From NCBI GenBank assembly GCA_035449045.1, contig DAOTKC010000029.1:1-19423 (forward strand): a stretch of DNA of 19,423 nt, read 5' to 3'. This document shows, piece by piece, positions 7,128 to 15,127 of this stretch. Below the pieces are notes generated by a model that was not told the origin of the DNA, did no database searches, and saw only the letters and a list, made by a program, of their open reading frames with translations. The position numbers and the translations under genes were made by a program. This stretch comes from DAOTKC01 sp035449045 (GTDB lineage Bacteria; Bacillota; Clostridia; Christensenellales; CAG-917). How positions within the stretch are numbered: the stretch's first letter is position 1; each line of letters starts with the position of its first letter.

Positions 7128-7403
7128 CTAGCTTACCGAGCTTTGCTCTCTTTTTACGGTGTCGGGCGCGCTCTTTTGAATGCCGCAGCCCTCGAAGAGG
7201 TAGGCGGTCAGGTTTTCGCCCAGCACCTCGACCTCCTCCTTTATGTCACGGACTATGTTCAAGTTCCTTGACAGCGTTTCTACGACCTTTTGATATTTGC
7301 TTTCGCGGTTGCGGCTGTCCTTGAGCTGATAGATTAAAAGCCCCAAAAACATAGTTGCCCAAATGCCGTTGGCCGCCGCCGCTTCGAAAATTTTCTCCCA
7401 CAT
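7128..7403 (-). CDS. BhlA/UviB-family holin-like protein
   Basis: This 91-residue protein has the layout of the BhlA/UviB family (phage and bacteriocin-associated holin-like peptides): a short N-terminal region, one membrane segment at about residues 10-26 (NGIWATMFLGLLIYQLK), then a charged coiled coil with the typical SRNRESKYQKVVETLSRNL and IKEEVEVLGENL pattern. The C-terminal 20 residues, containing one Cys, are not conserved in what I know of the family. AGAGG lies nine bases before the ATG. It precedes the second holin gene by 114 bases on the same strand. In this family the role is membrane permeabilisation, alone or with another holin. Confidence 0.8.
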   Translation of the reverse strand: MWEKIFEAAAANGIWATMFLGLLIYQLKDSRNRESKYQKVVETLSRNLNIVRDIKEEVEVLGENLTAYLFEGCGIQKSAPDTVKREQSSVS

Positions 7404-7520
7404 ATCGCTTTACCTCTTTTTATGATTTTTACCCTGCCGAGTTTTTTTGGTTGAAATCTTCACTAAAATCTCGCTACCAAACCTAACCCTGCTTGCATCT
7501 CGCCCGAAATACGCGCACGC

Positions 7521-8546
7521 TCAATAATATGTTTTCTTTTTGTCGGCGCGGTCGCTCAAAATTTTCATGAGCGTGTCGTAATAGTTGCCGAGATAGTAGC
7601 GCATATTGGGGCTGGCGGCGAGCGCCTCGGCCGCAATATCTTTTGAGAGCGACATATAGTAGTCGTAGGCAATCTTGTAGCGCTCGGCGTAGTTTTTCTG
7701 CTTTTCGGCGTCGTAGCCGTATTTTTTTTCGTATTCGGCGCGCGCTTTTTCGGCTTCAAGCTTGTTTTTATCCAGCCGCTTTAGGTATTCAGCTATGTCC
7801 TCCTCCCTCTCTTTTTGATATTTAAGCTCCTTCTCTGTAACGGCGTTGTTGTGCTTGATTGCGGCGGCCTCGGCGGCCTCGCGTTCATTTTGAAGGCCGG
7901 AAAGCCGCTCGGCAATCTTGGACGCGTAGGAGAGGTCAAGCTCCTCGAGCGCGCCTTGCAGATCCTTAGACAGGCTTTCGATTTTGCCGTCTATTTCGTC
8001 TATGGCGGCGCGGTAGCCGCCCTCGGCCGCGCTTTCGGCCGACTGCGCCGCTTCCGCCGCGCCGCCGAGGTCGTTTTCCATCGCCGAGGAACGCGCCATG
8101 CCGCGGCGGACGGCGCTGTCTTTTATCTTTTTTTGAAGGGCGAGGTAAGCCTCGTTGATTTTTTTGAGCGCGGCCTCGTAGTCGGACTGCTCGCTCTCTT
8201 TTTTATTTTCGAGCGTCTCCGACGCCGATTCCGCCTTTACTTTTTCGGAAGTTTTTTTCGCCTCGAGGAGGGGCAAAAGCTCGCTTTCCGCCTGCTGTTT
8301 TAGCTCGTCGTCGCTCTTTTTTAGGTATTCCACCGTCTTAAGCCCCAGCGTTTCGGGAAAAAGCTTGTCTAAATCGACTTCGGCTTCCTTGGGAAGGGTG
8401 GCGAGGTAGGCTTCCTCCAGCTTTTTGAGCTTCTCCACCGCCTCGGCCTCGTCCTCGAGCGCTTTTTTTATCTTTTGGTTCTTCTCTTCTTCCAGCTTTT
8501 GCCGCGATTTGAAAAAGTCCTTGATGTTTTGCCAAACGTCCGCCAT
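7521..8546 (-). CDS. Long alpha-helical coiled-coil virion protein candidate
   Basis: I cannot assign a family. The 341 residues are almost entirely helical and rich in Glu, Lys and Ala, with heptad-like stretches at about residues 15-50, 95-145 and 180-290 (KYQKEREEDIAEYLKRLD; KNKLEAEKARAEYEKKYG). There is a non-helical break near 55-70 (DLDKLFPETLGL), and the C-terminus has clustered tyrosines (NMRYYLGNYYDTL). No signal peptide or membrane segment is present. GGGGGG lies five bases before the ATG and overlaps the stop of the 30-residue gene upstream, so translation is coupled. It occupies the place that the trimeric tail needle gp26 holds in P22-type phages, right after the hub gene. A needle or plug role is inference from position and coiled-coil content; a scaffold-like role is possible too. 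Confidence 0.72.
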   Translation of the reverse strand: MADVWQNIKDFFKSRQKLEEEKNQKIKKALEDEAEAVEKLKKLEEAYLATLPKEAEVDLDKLFPETLGLKTVEYLKKSDDELKQQAESELLPLLEAKKTSEKVKAESASETLENKKESEQSDYEAALKKINEAYLALQKKIKDSAVRRGMARSSAMENDLGGAAEAAQSAESAAEGGYRAAIDEIDGKIESLSKDLQGALEELDLSYASKIAERLSGLQNEREAAEAAAIKHNNAVTEKELKYQKEREEDIAEYLKRLDKNKLEAEKARAEYEKKYGYDAEKQKNYAERYKIAYDYYMSLSKDIAAEALAASPNMRYYLGNYYDTLMKILSDRADKKKTYY

Positions 8547-8556
8547 AATATCCCCC

Positions 8557-8649
8557 CTAACTTTCTTCCAGTTGTTTCAGCCGCGCTTCCAGCTTTTGCA
8601 GCTGCGCGAGTATCTCTTCAATGAGAGATTCAAGTTCAAAAAATTGCAT
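8557..8649 (-). CDS. 30-residue leucine-zipper-like peptide
   Basis: This short frame begins at ATG 8647-8649 and encodes MQFFELESLIEEILAQLQKL and ten further residues, ending at TAG 8557-8559. A perfect AGGAGG lies four bases before the ATG. Leucine or isoleucine recurs at heptad-like spacing (L6, L9, I10, I13, L14, L17, L20, L24, L27), giving an amphipathic helix that should form a coiled coil. The gene starts eight bases after the stop of the tail-hub gene, and its own stop overlaps the ribosome binding site of the 341-residue coiled-coil gene. The strong site and tight packing argue that it is translated; its function is unknown. Confidence 0.72.
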   Translation of the reverse strand: MQFFELESLIEEILAQLQKLEARLKQLEES

Positions 8650-8657
8650 AATGCCTC

Positions 8658-10151
8658 CTAAATTAAATCGAAATCGACGGTGGCCGCCGTCACCGAAGCG
8701 TTGTAACAATCGCTGTCGAAGGCGAATTTTATGATTTCGGCAGGCCGGTCAATCCTGACCTCGGCGTCGCCCGAGAGATTTTTGTAAACGGTCTTTTTGC
8801 CGTCAAAACAGACCGTCAAATCGGTGGCGCCCTTTGCGGTAAAATATATCTTTTTAATCACTTTCTTCCGCCCGGGATAGCCGAGGTCGCTCTCGGGGCT
8901 TTCCCAGTGCTTATGCAGGGTGTCGGCGGCCGAATAGCCCATAAACCGCCCCTCGTGGTAGATGGTGCCGAGCTTGGGCGCCAGCGGATAGTGGCGGAAA
9001 ATGACGAGCACGCGCGCCGCTATATTGTAGTCCACCGAAAGCAGCTTTCTCGCGTCGAGCCCCCTCATGTAGCAGACGCTGCCGGTCGCGACGTCGTATT
9101 CGATAATCGAGTTATTGTCCTCGCCCTTGGCAAAGGGCTCGTAGGGCTGAAGTTCGTCGCAATAGTCGACGTAAGCCGCGAGATAGTATTTGCCGTGAAG
9201 AAAACATCCCGAGACGGTGTCCTTGGCCGCTATCGTCTTTTTAAACTCCGAAACAATCTTTCTCGTGCTGTTGCCGTCGAGCTCGAAGAGCCCGTCGTCG
9301 GCAAGAAATATGATGCGGTCGCCGCATAGCGTAATGGAATCCGCCATAATCCTGCCCGCCGCCGAGAAGATTTTGGAGAGCGAAAACTCCGACTGGTCGC
9401 CGAAGGCTTTCAGCCGCAAAATCTCGTGCTGGCGGAAGATGAAAAGATAGGAAAGGAAGCTGACAACTTTCAATACCTCGCCGCCCTCGTCGTTGAATTC
9501 GATATATCCCGCGCCCTCGCCCGAGGCGTCCCAATCGAGGGGATTTAGATAGCTTGAATACCAAACACGGTTTTTATTGCCCGAAATCGAGCCGTAAACC
9601 CTCTCATAATGTCTTGTGAGCGAGGAAAACGCCGGCGCGTGCGGAAGCAACGCGGCGCTCGGCCCGCCGTCCCAGAAGTAAGTGCTGCCCCGCGCCGAAG
9701 AAATCAACAAAATGTCGTCGCCGTTATAGTTGTAGTTGACGGTGGCGGTGTCGCCCGACACCGTAACGCCCGCTATCGTCGACCATGATTGGTCGTTCAA
9801 AAAGGCGGGAATTTGGATCAGCAGGCCGCGGTGGTCGGCTATCACTATGCGGTCGTCGCGCCGGCAGGCCGATCGGTTGAATCGCGAATAGAAGTGCGCG
9901 CTCTTGGGCTGGGTGGGAAGCTCGGGCAGTTGATATTCGGCTATCGGGTAGTCGAGAAGGGGAAAGCGCGCCGGCACCACCCCCAAATCCCCTTTGAGGG
10001 CGCCGTTTCTGAAAGCGTAGTTGTAGGCGTTGGGCGAAATGCGGATGGGAAGCAGCCTTTCGTCAATCGCCTTTGAAACGCCGTCAAAGCTTAAAATCCG
10101 CGTCCGCATGCTCCGCTTTTTCATTTTTGTCGCCTTGATTTCGGGCATCAT
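8658..10151 (-). CDS. Phage beta-propeller tail hub/nozzle protein (P22 gp10 / T7 gp12 type)
   Basis: This 497-residue protein is built of short strand repeats typical of a propeller: YSRFNRSACRRDDRIVIAD, GDDILLISSARGSTYFWDGG, HYERVYGSISGNKNRVWYSS, LCGDRIIFLADDGLFELDG, then a C-terminal beta domain. The segment NPLDWDASGEGAGYIEF with VLKVVSFLSYLFIFRQHEI is characteristic of short-tailed phage hub or stabilisation proteins that close the portal channel. Start ATG 10149-10151 is chosen: GGAGG (10160-10164) is eight bases upstream and the ATG overlaps the adaptor gene's TGA in an ATGA; an upstream ATG at 10175 lacks this. It follows the adaptor gene as in P22 (gp4 then gp10) and T7 (gp11 then gp12). 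Sequence match to a named family is by pattern only. Confidence 0.78.
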   Translation of the reverse strand: MMPEIKATKMKKRSMRTRILSFDGVSKAIDERLLPIRISPNAYNYAFRNGALKGDLGVVPARFPLLDYPIAEYQLPELPTQPKSAHFYSRFNRSACRRDDRIVIADHRGLLIQIPAFLNDQSWSTIAGVTVSGDTATVNYNYNGDDILLISSARGSTYFWDGGPSAALLPHAPAFSSLTRHYERVYGSISGNKNRVWYSSYLNPLDWDASGEGAGYIEFNDEGGEVLKVVSFLSYLFIFRQHEILRLKAFGDQSEFSLSKIFSAAGRIMADSITLCGDRIIFLADDGLFELDGNSTRKIVSEFKKTIAAKDTVSGCFLHGKYYLAAYVDYCDELQPYEPFAKGEDNNSIIEYDVATGSVCYMRGLDARKLLSVDYNIAARVLVIFRHYPLAPKLGTIYHEGRFMGYSAADTLHKHWESPESDLGYPGRKKVIKKIYFTAKGATDLTVCFDGKKTVYKNLSGDAEVRIDRPAEIIKFAFDSDCYNASVTAATVDFDLI

Positions 10152-10696
10152 ACCGTCCACCTCCGCGCCCGCCACGTTATATTTCTGCCTCGGTATTTCT
10201 GCCGCGCCGCGGCATCCCGAAACTTAGTGTCAAATGCCGCCGCCATCTCGTAGAGTCCGTTTTGAAAGGCGTATTCGCCGCAGATGCCGTCCTCAAAAAT
10301 CCAAGGCAGCAGCCGCGTGTCATCCACGGTGTCGTTAAGCGCGAGGTCGGGCGGAAGATAGCTGTAAACAAGCTCGGCGGCGCCCGAAAAATCCGACTGC
10401 AGCTTGGTCGCGCCGCCCTTGAAATATTTTAAGTAGCCGTCCTTAATGAGCCTGAGCGGGCGGATTATCCGCCTTTCTAGCGCAGAGTATTGAAGCTCGC
10501 CCGAACCGTCCAGCTCCACCGCTTCTGTGTGGATTTGGGGAAGGTAATTGGCGCATATTTCGTGATAAATGAAGTTGGCGGCCGAAAGCAGGCGGTCGAG
10601 CGTGGCCGTTTCGCTCTCGCTGAGCATCGGTTTTGAGGTAAAATCGGTTTCGCCGAGCTTGACTAAGCATCTTCCGAGAATTTGTTTAACCGTCAT
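10148..10696 (-). CDS. Head-to-tail adaptor protein (P22 gp4 / T7 gp11 type)
   Basis: The 182-residue product is mainly helical, with an N-terminal helix MTVKQILGRCLVKLG, and a core typical of adaptor rings under the portal: VYSYLPPDLALNDTVDDTRL, followed by LPWIFEDGICGEYAFQNGLY and a Lys/Arg-rich end. The Y-x-x-x-P-P-D ... D-T-D/V ... L-P ... G-I-x-x-E-Y pattern is what I know from gatekeeper/adaptor proteins of short-tailed phages. AGGAGG lies five bases before the ATG. The gene overlaps the preceding 130-residue gene by 11 bases and the next gene by four. It should attach to the portal after DNA packaging and receive the hub protein. Confidence 0.78.
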   Translation of the reverse strand: MTVKQILGRCLVKLGETDFTSKPMLSESETATLDRLLSAANFIYHEICANYLPQIHTEAVELDGSGELQYSALERRIIRPLRLIKDGYLKYFKGGATKLQSDFSGAAELVYSYLPPDLALNDTVDDTRLLPWIFEDGICGEYAFQNGLYEMAAAFDTKFRDAAARQKYRGRNITWRARRWTV

Positions 10697-11078
10697 AGTT
10701 TCCTCCTTTATCGGGGTCGGGGGCGGAAATATCCGCCCCTAACGCCGATGTTTTTGCAACGGTCTTCATCAGGTCTTTTGCGTTGTAATCAAAGTAATCG
10801 AGCTTGTTTTTTTCGTCGTCGCGTTCGATCTTATCGTTGTGTTCGTCTATTTCTTTTAATATTTCTTTAAGACGCTCTACCCGCGTTTTTCGAACGAATT
10901 CTATGAGCCGCGCATCGAGCCCGCGAAAGGGTGAAACCACCTGCAGGCCCCGTGAGTTGTGCACCTCGAAGCGGTCCTTATCCGCATTGTAAAAAAGGAT
11001 GTAATCGTCGATTTCTTTGAGCCTTGACGCGATGTCGTATAAATCGGAATTTACCTCAATCAGCCTGTCCCGTCGCAT
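10686..11078 (-). CDS. Small phage accessory protein of unknown function
   Basis: The 130-residue protein has a small mixed domain (IDDYILFYNADKDRFEVHN, then LQVVSPFRGLDARLIEFV), a charged helix (RKTRVERLKEILKEIDEHND) and an acidic, disordered tail (SAPDPDKGGNYDG). This architecture, with LDARxIxxVRKTR followed by an EIxEHN helix, is familiar from hypothetical proteins next to capsid genes of Firmicutes phages; the role is not known to me. GGAGG lies six bases before the ATG, which falls inside the 3' end of the capsid gene (23-base overlap), and it overlaps the adaptor gene by 11 bases. Position suggests a connector accessory or capsid-linked protein. Confidence 0.7.
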   Translation of the reverse strand: MRRDRLIEVNSDLYDIASRLKEIDDYILFYNADKDRFEVHNSRGLQVVSPFRGLDARLIEFVRKTRVERLKEILKEIDEHNDKIERDDEKNKLDYFDYNAKDLMKTVAKTSALGADISAPDPDKGGNYDG

Positions 11079-12279
11079 CCGTAACCTCCGCTCCGGCGTT
11101 CACAAACTGCTGTATGCCGCTGAGCTTTGCCTGTGCCGCAGGACGTTCGCAGAGCAGGTCGCAATACTTGACCAAGGTCGCCTGATAGACCGCCTTGGTG
11201 GGCGCCGCCCTGAGCACGCTGCCGTTGTCGTTTTCCAGCCAGCGCCAGTCGCAGAGTTGGTGAATTTTGAAGTCGTCGGTGTTGAGCAAATAGAGAGTGT
11301 CGTCGGCAACGAACTTGTCGGCGACGAAGGGTATGCCGCTGTAAGAGAGCGCCTTGTAGCCGCCGTCTAGGTTCATGTAGTCGAGGTTCATGCGGTTGAG
11401 CGAGAGATACTCGACGTAGCTGCGCCTGACGGGATAGGATGCCGCTATGAAATTGATGTTGCCGCCCGTGGTGTATTCGACGTAGTCGATGGCCTCCTGA
11501 AGCGCCGCCGAGGTGAGGTAGGTGTCGAGCGCCTTTTGATAGGGATTTAAAAAGTGATAGTCGGCGCGGTTGAGCCCGTAGAGCGTGGGCGAGTCGGAAT
11601 CGAAGATGGCGCCGAGACCGGTCAGCTCGTTGTTGTAGGAAATTTGATTGAACACCTTAAAGTCTTCGTCGGGCGGGATGGAGCCCGACATCGTGCAGTA
11701 GATGATGTTGTTGACGCGGTCGAGCTTGGTAATCAGAAGCGACTGGAGCCCGTTGTGGAACTGGCCGAGGTCGCTGATAAGCCCGATTATCATGCCCTCC
11801 ATCAGGTTTTTGACGCTGTCGACGTAGATTTTGCCCGATGCGACGGCGGACGCATCCACGACGGTGGCGAGCACGCCTTTGCCGTCGCCGTAAAGCATTC
11901 TGCCAAAATGGTGCTTGGCCGAGCGCAGCATTCCTTCCATCTCGGCGTTCAAGAGATTGACGAAGGCGCCCGCGTTGGATTCCGACGCCCTGACCGCCTT
12001 GTCGGATATCTCGAGCAGGCCGTAGAGGTTTTTGAGTTCGAGCGTGAAGGTGGCGTAAGGGTTGCCGCCCGACTTGGGAAGCTCGCCTATTTCGGTGCCC
12101 GCGCCCACGCCGCCGTTGATGCCGTAGGGCGCCAGCTTTTTGATTTCCTTGCCCCAGACGTCGGCCGATGTCCGTTCGATTTTGGCGAGCAGCGGGTTTA
12201 TGCCGGTGTTGAGTTGGTCGGCGATGACGCCGAGATAAATAGTTTTCAACGCGTTTTGCGCCGAAGTGATTGATACCAT
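11056..12279 (-). CDS. Phage major capsid protein (HK97-type fold expected)
   Basis: The 407-residue protein has the layout of short-tailed phage coat proteins: an N-terminal helix (MVSITSAQNALKTIYLGVIA), an early loop GINGGVGAGTEIGELPKSGG, a long helix around residues 88-130 (ISDKAVRASESNAGAFVNLL ... RMLYGDGKGVLA), and a C-terminal axial domain with SYPVRRSYVEYLS, SGIPFVADKFVADDTLYLLN and WRWLENDNGSVLRAAPTKAV. The glycine-rich YGDGKG turn and late DTLYLLN strand are common in this class. GGAGG lies seven bases before the ATG. It directly follows the scaffold gene and precedes connector genes, the standard order. Assignment rests on pattern, length and context. Confidence 0.88.
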   Translation of the reverse strand: MVSITSAQNALKTIYLGVIADQLNTGINPLLAKIERTSADVWGKEIKKLAPYGINGGVGAGTEIGELPKSGGNPYATFTLELKNLYGLLEISDKAVRASESNAGAFVNLLNAEMEGMLRSAKHHFGRMLYGDGKGVLATVVDASAVASGKIYVDSVKNLMEGMIIGLISDLGQFHNGLQSLLITKLDRVNNIIYCTMSGSIPPDEDFKVFNQISYNNELTGLGAIFDSDSPTLYGLNRADYHFLNPYQKALDTYLTSAALQEAIDYVEYTTGGNINFIAASYPVRRSYVEYLSLNRMNLDYMNLDGGYKALSYSGIPFVADKFVADDTLYLLNTDDFKIHQLCDWRWLENDNGSVLRAAPTKAVYQATLVKYCDLLCERPAAQAKLSGIQQFVNAGAEVTDATGQAD

Positions 12280-12292
12280 GGTTTATCCTCCT

Positions 12293-13147
12293 TTAGTTTT
12301 CCAAGCCCTTTTTGAAATACCAGCCCGCCTCGGCTAAGGTTTTGGGCTTTTTGGGTAGGCTCAAGGGCTGCTGCCCGCCGGACTTGATGATAACGGGCGG
12401 CATTCCTTTTTCCAGCGAAAGCAGAAAATCCGAAATGATTTTTTCCTTGACCTCGGGCTTGTTTAAGATATATTTTCTTAAAAACTCGTTATCCGAGGCC
12501 AGGCTTTCGGGAGCCTTGTAGTTTTTTATGAGCAAATTCAGATAGGCGGATTTCAAGGGCTCGGCCGCCGTTTTATACAGCTCGGCGTTCTCGAGAATCT
12601 CCCTTCCTATCTCGCCCTTCAGCGCCGCCGCTTCGGGGTGTTCGCTAAGGAACTTTTCCACCTGCGATTTCCAATCCCCGCGCTCGTAGGCGCAGGTTTC
12701 GGGTTTTTCAGCTTCGGATTCGCCGGCTTCTGCTGCTTCGTTCGCTTCCGTTTGGACGGCGCTTTGCGCGGCAGCGGCATATTCTTTTCCCGCCGTTTCC
12801 CCGCTTTCGGTTTCTTCGGCGCCGGCTGTTGCCCCGCTTTCGGTTTTCATTACCTCAGCTTCCCTCTCTTCCCCGCCCGCTTCATCGCATGCGGCGGCTT
12901 CAGTCTTTTTGTCGCGGCGCGCGGCTTCAATTTCCGCCGCGGCGTCATTTAATGCGGTATCGCTTGTCGAGGCCTTGGCTTGTTCGACCAGCTCGGCGAG
13001 CCGCTGGGAGCGCTTGGTAAATTCGCGCTCGAGGTTGTTGTAGGCGGTAAGCAGCGCCTCCGCGCTTTTGAATTTACCTAAAGAGGTCGCGGCCGCAGAC
13101 TCGATTTCGTTTTCGCCTTCGGCGGCCTTGACTTGTTCTTCTTCCAT
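12293..13147 (-). CDS. Capsid scaffolding protein
   Basis: The product has 284 residues and is very acidic and Ala/Glu-rich. It opens MEEEQVKAAEGENEIESAAA, then has a recognisable short segment FKSAEALLTAYNNLEREFTK common in scaffolds of Firmicutes phages (frame K-F-K-S-x-E-A-L-x-x-A-Y-x-x-L-E-x-E-F-T-K). A low-complexity acidic middle with repeated ESGATAGAEETESGETAG follows, and a basic, helical C-terminus (LPKKPKTLAEAGWYFKKGLE) suited to binding the coat shell. The start is ATG 13145-13147, with AGGAG eight bases upstream; an ATG six codons further out has no site. It lies between portal and coat genes, the canonical scaffold position. The scaffold would leave the procapsid on maturation. 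Confidence 0.85.
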   Translation of the reverse strand: MEEEQVKAAEGENEIESAAATSLGKFKSAEALLTAYNNLEREFTKRSQRLAELVEQAKASTSDTALNDAAAEIEAARRDKKTEAAACDEAGGEEREAEVMKTESGATAGAEETESGETAGKEYAAAAQSAVQTEANEAAEAGESEAEKPETCAYERGDWKSQVEKFLSEHPEAAALKGEIGREILENAELYKTAAEPLKSAYLNLLIKNYKAPESLASDNEFLRKYILNKPEVKEKIISDFLLSLEKGMPPVIIKSGGQQPLSLPKKPKTLAEAGWYFKKGLEN

Positions 13148-13234
13148 AATTAAATCTCCTGTCATTTCCGCGCTCTTTTCAAAAACGCGGTTTATTGTTT
13201 AATTTCGATATGATAAACTATCTGTTTTGTAATA

Positions 13235-15097
13235 TTAAGAATTCATTGCTTTAAACAGGTTGTCGGGCACCGAGCCAAGCTCGCGGTGCTTTTTTATGTG
13301 CTCGGCGACGCGCCGCCTTATTTCGGGCTTGCCGTCGTTTTCCTCGCTCAAAGCAAACCTTATGTGTTCGGCAATGTGGAGGTTGTGGTCGTCGATGGAA
13401 AGCGGCACGGCGTCGCCGGTCAGCATGGCGCGATTTTCCCTAAGCGCCTTGTTTATGTGAATTTCGTCGATGTCGCGCGCCGACTCCCAGTTGCCGAAGC
13501 CCAAAATCTCCATCACCTTGTTTTTGGCGCGCGGGCTCAGCTTGCCCTCCTCGTCGGAAAGAAGCCCCATTTGCAGAAGCTCAATCACCATGTTCTTTCT
13601 GGCCGACGACGTTTCGGCCAGTTCGTTTTCGCTGTCGAAGACGAGATCGTCCATACTTAAATCGCTGCCCGTGAAGGCGGCGAGCTCGATGCCGCCGTTT
13701 TCGCCCGATATCCGCTTAAGCCGCCGGACGCCCGAAAACTGCTTGTAGAGCCTCAGCACCTGCCAGCATACCTCGCGGATGGCGTTTCTTATGCTGGCCG
13801 CCGTCAGCGCTATTTTGCTGTCGTCCTGCTCGATTAGAAGCGCGATGGCGCGGCCGCTCGAGATGTTGGCGGGGATTTCCGACGACTTCATAATCTCGCT
13901 GACGCCCGAAATGAGGACGAACTCCTGCAATAGTCGGCTTTCCTCATAAGTAAAGTCGCTCGGCACGCTGCCCGGGTTTAAAAGGGCGGGCGGCGTGCTG
14001 CCCTGACGGTAGATGAGCACTTTGCCGGGCGACAGCCCCTCCTCCTCGAGGTTGTCGGTGTCGACGCTGCCGTCCTCCACGGCGAGCACGCCCATCGAAA
14101 CGCGGTTTAAAAATTCATGCTTTCTGTTTTTGACTATGTTGTAGCTGCGCTGGACGGGAATCGTCCGCTCGATGATGCTGGTGCCGAAGAAAGCGCCGAT
14201 TGTCTCAACCGCCGTCTGTTTGACGAAAGGATAGCCGCGGACGCCGTCGGCGCCGTTGATAAACGGCAGCGCGCCGTAGTAAAGAAGCTCCTCGCCCGCC
14301 ACGATAATCAAGCGGCCGTCGGGATATTCCGCCGAAGGCAGCTCATATTTTTCAATGACGACGACGCAGTTTTCGCGCATTTCGCCCGATATCTTTGGTG
14401 TGGTGGCGTTATAGCCGAATCCGCCCAAAGCTACGGTGTTGTCGAGCGAAAAGACGTTGACGGCGCCGCCCTTGACCTCCTTGCCCCAAAGCTTTTTGAC
14501 CTCGGACGCGGTATAGGCCTTGGCGTGGATGATGCTGTTTTGGCCGGACACCGCCTGCACGCTCAAACATTCGGGAAAGATTTCAAAGGGCGGGCAGACC
14601 GTTATCGAAACATCGCCCAAATACAGCCCGCCCTTGCCGTCGTCGGCGGCCTTGACGCCCTTTTTAATGTCCCAGACAACCTTATAAAAGGCTGTGCCCG
14701 TCGCCTCGCTCCACATATTGGCTTCCAGCATCAGCTCGTCGAGCCGGTTTTCCGCCTTGATGGAGTCGAGGATTGCCGTGGATAGCTTGGCGGCGCGGAT
14801 GTCGGCCTCGTCGTTGGTCGCCGGCCGCACCGTGACGCCCGCCCTGACGCGGGAAAGCTTGGCGAGACGCGTCTCGATCATCGGCGCAATGTGGTTGAAC
14901 ACCTCGCGCTGCTGCCAAAAATACTGCTTGCCGCTGTCCTCGATGTCGCCCGTGCCGGTGATTTCGGCATATTGGTTGCCCAAAAGAAAGTTCATGTTGA
15001 GCCGCCAGTTCAGTTCCAGCGGCCGCCGCTCCTCCTGCCGCTTTAAAAAGTCGGCCTTAGTCTCGGCCACGATGTCTTCTGAAAATTTTTTTTCCAT
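13235..15097 (-). CDS. Phage portal protein (P22-like)
   Basis: This 620-residue protein is the dodecameric ring through which DNA enters and leaves the capsid. The N-terminus (LKRQEERRPLELNWRLNMNF, then LLGNQYAE) and the following FNHIAPMIETRLAKLSRVRA and GVTVRPATNDEADIRAAKLS are the typical opening of P22-type portals. EANMWSEATGTAFYKVVWD, RSYNIVKNRKHEFLNRVSMG and ISSGRAIALLIEQDDSKIAL continue the family pattern. The long C-terminal helix carries IDEIHINKALRENRAML. Length is near that of the P22 portal without its barrel. GGGG precedes the ATG by six bases. It follows the Cys-rich small gene and precedes the scaffold gene by 87 bases. Confidence 0.92.
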   Translation of the reverse strand: MEKKFSEDIVAETKADFLKRQEERRPLELNWRLNMNFLLGNQYAEITGTGDIEDSGKQYFWQQREVFNHIAPMIETRLAKLSRVRAGVTVRPATNDEADIRAAKLSTAILDSIKAENRLDELMLEANMWSEATGTAFYKVVWDIKKGVKAADDGKGGLYLGDVSITVCPPFEIFPECLSVQAVSGQNSIIHAKAYTASEVKKLWGKEVKGGAVNVFSLDNTVALGGFGYNATTPKISGEMRENCVVVIEKYELPSAEYPDGRLIIVAGEELLYYGALPFINGADGVRGYPFVKQTAVETIGAFFGTSIIERTIPVQRSYNIVKNRKHEFLNRVSMGVLAVEDGSVDTDNLEEEGLSPGKVLIYRQGSTPPALLNPGSVPSDFTYEESRLLQEFVLISGVSEIMKSSEIPANISSGRAIALLIEQDDSKIALTAASIRNAIREVCWQVLRLYKQFSGVRRLKRISGENGGIELAAFTGSDLSMDDLVFDSENELAETSSARKNMVIELLQMGLLSDEEGKLSPRAKNKVMEILGFGNWESARDIDEIHINKALRENRAMLTGDAVPLSIDDHNLHIAEHIRFALSEENDGKPEIRRRVAEHIKKHRELGSVPDNLFKAMNS

Positions 15098-15127
15098 TTT
15101 CTGCCCCTTTACCTCTTAGCTTTGCTT

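Noticed and set aside
11554..12273. 239-codon plus-strand open frame opposite the capsid gene
   Set aside because: Antisense to a well-supported capsid protein, no ribosome binding site and no recognisable motif.
13148..13234. Internal promoter or attenuator between portal and scaffold genes
   Set aside because: The gap is AT-rich with a short CCGCG/CGCGG pairing, but no convincing -35/-10 pair or T-run was found.
14117..14785. 222-codon plus-strand open frame opposite the portal gene
   Set aside because: Shadow of the portal gene; no start signals or family pattern.
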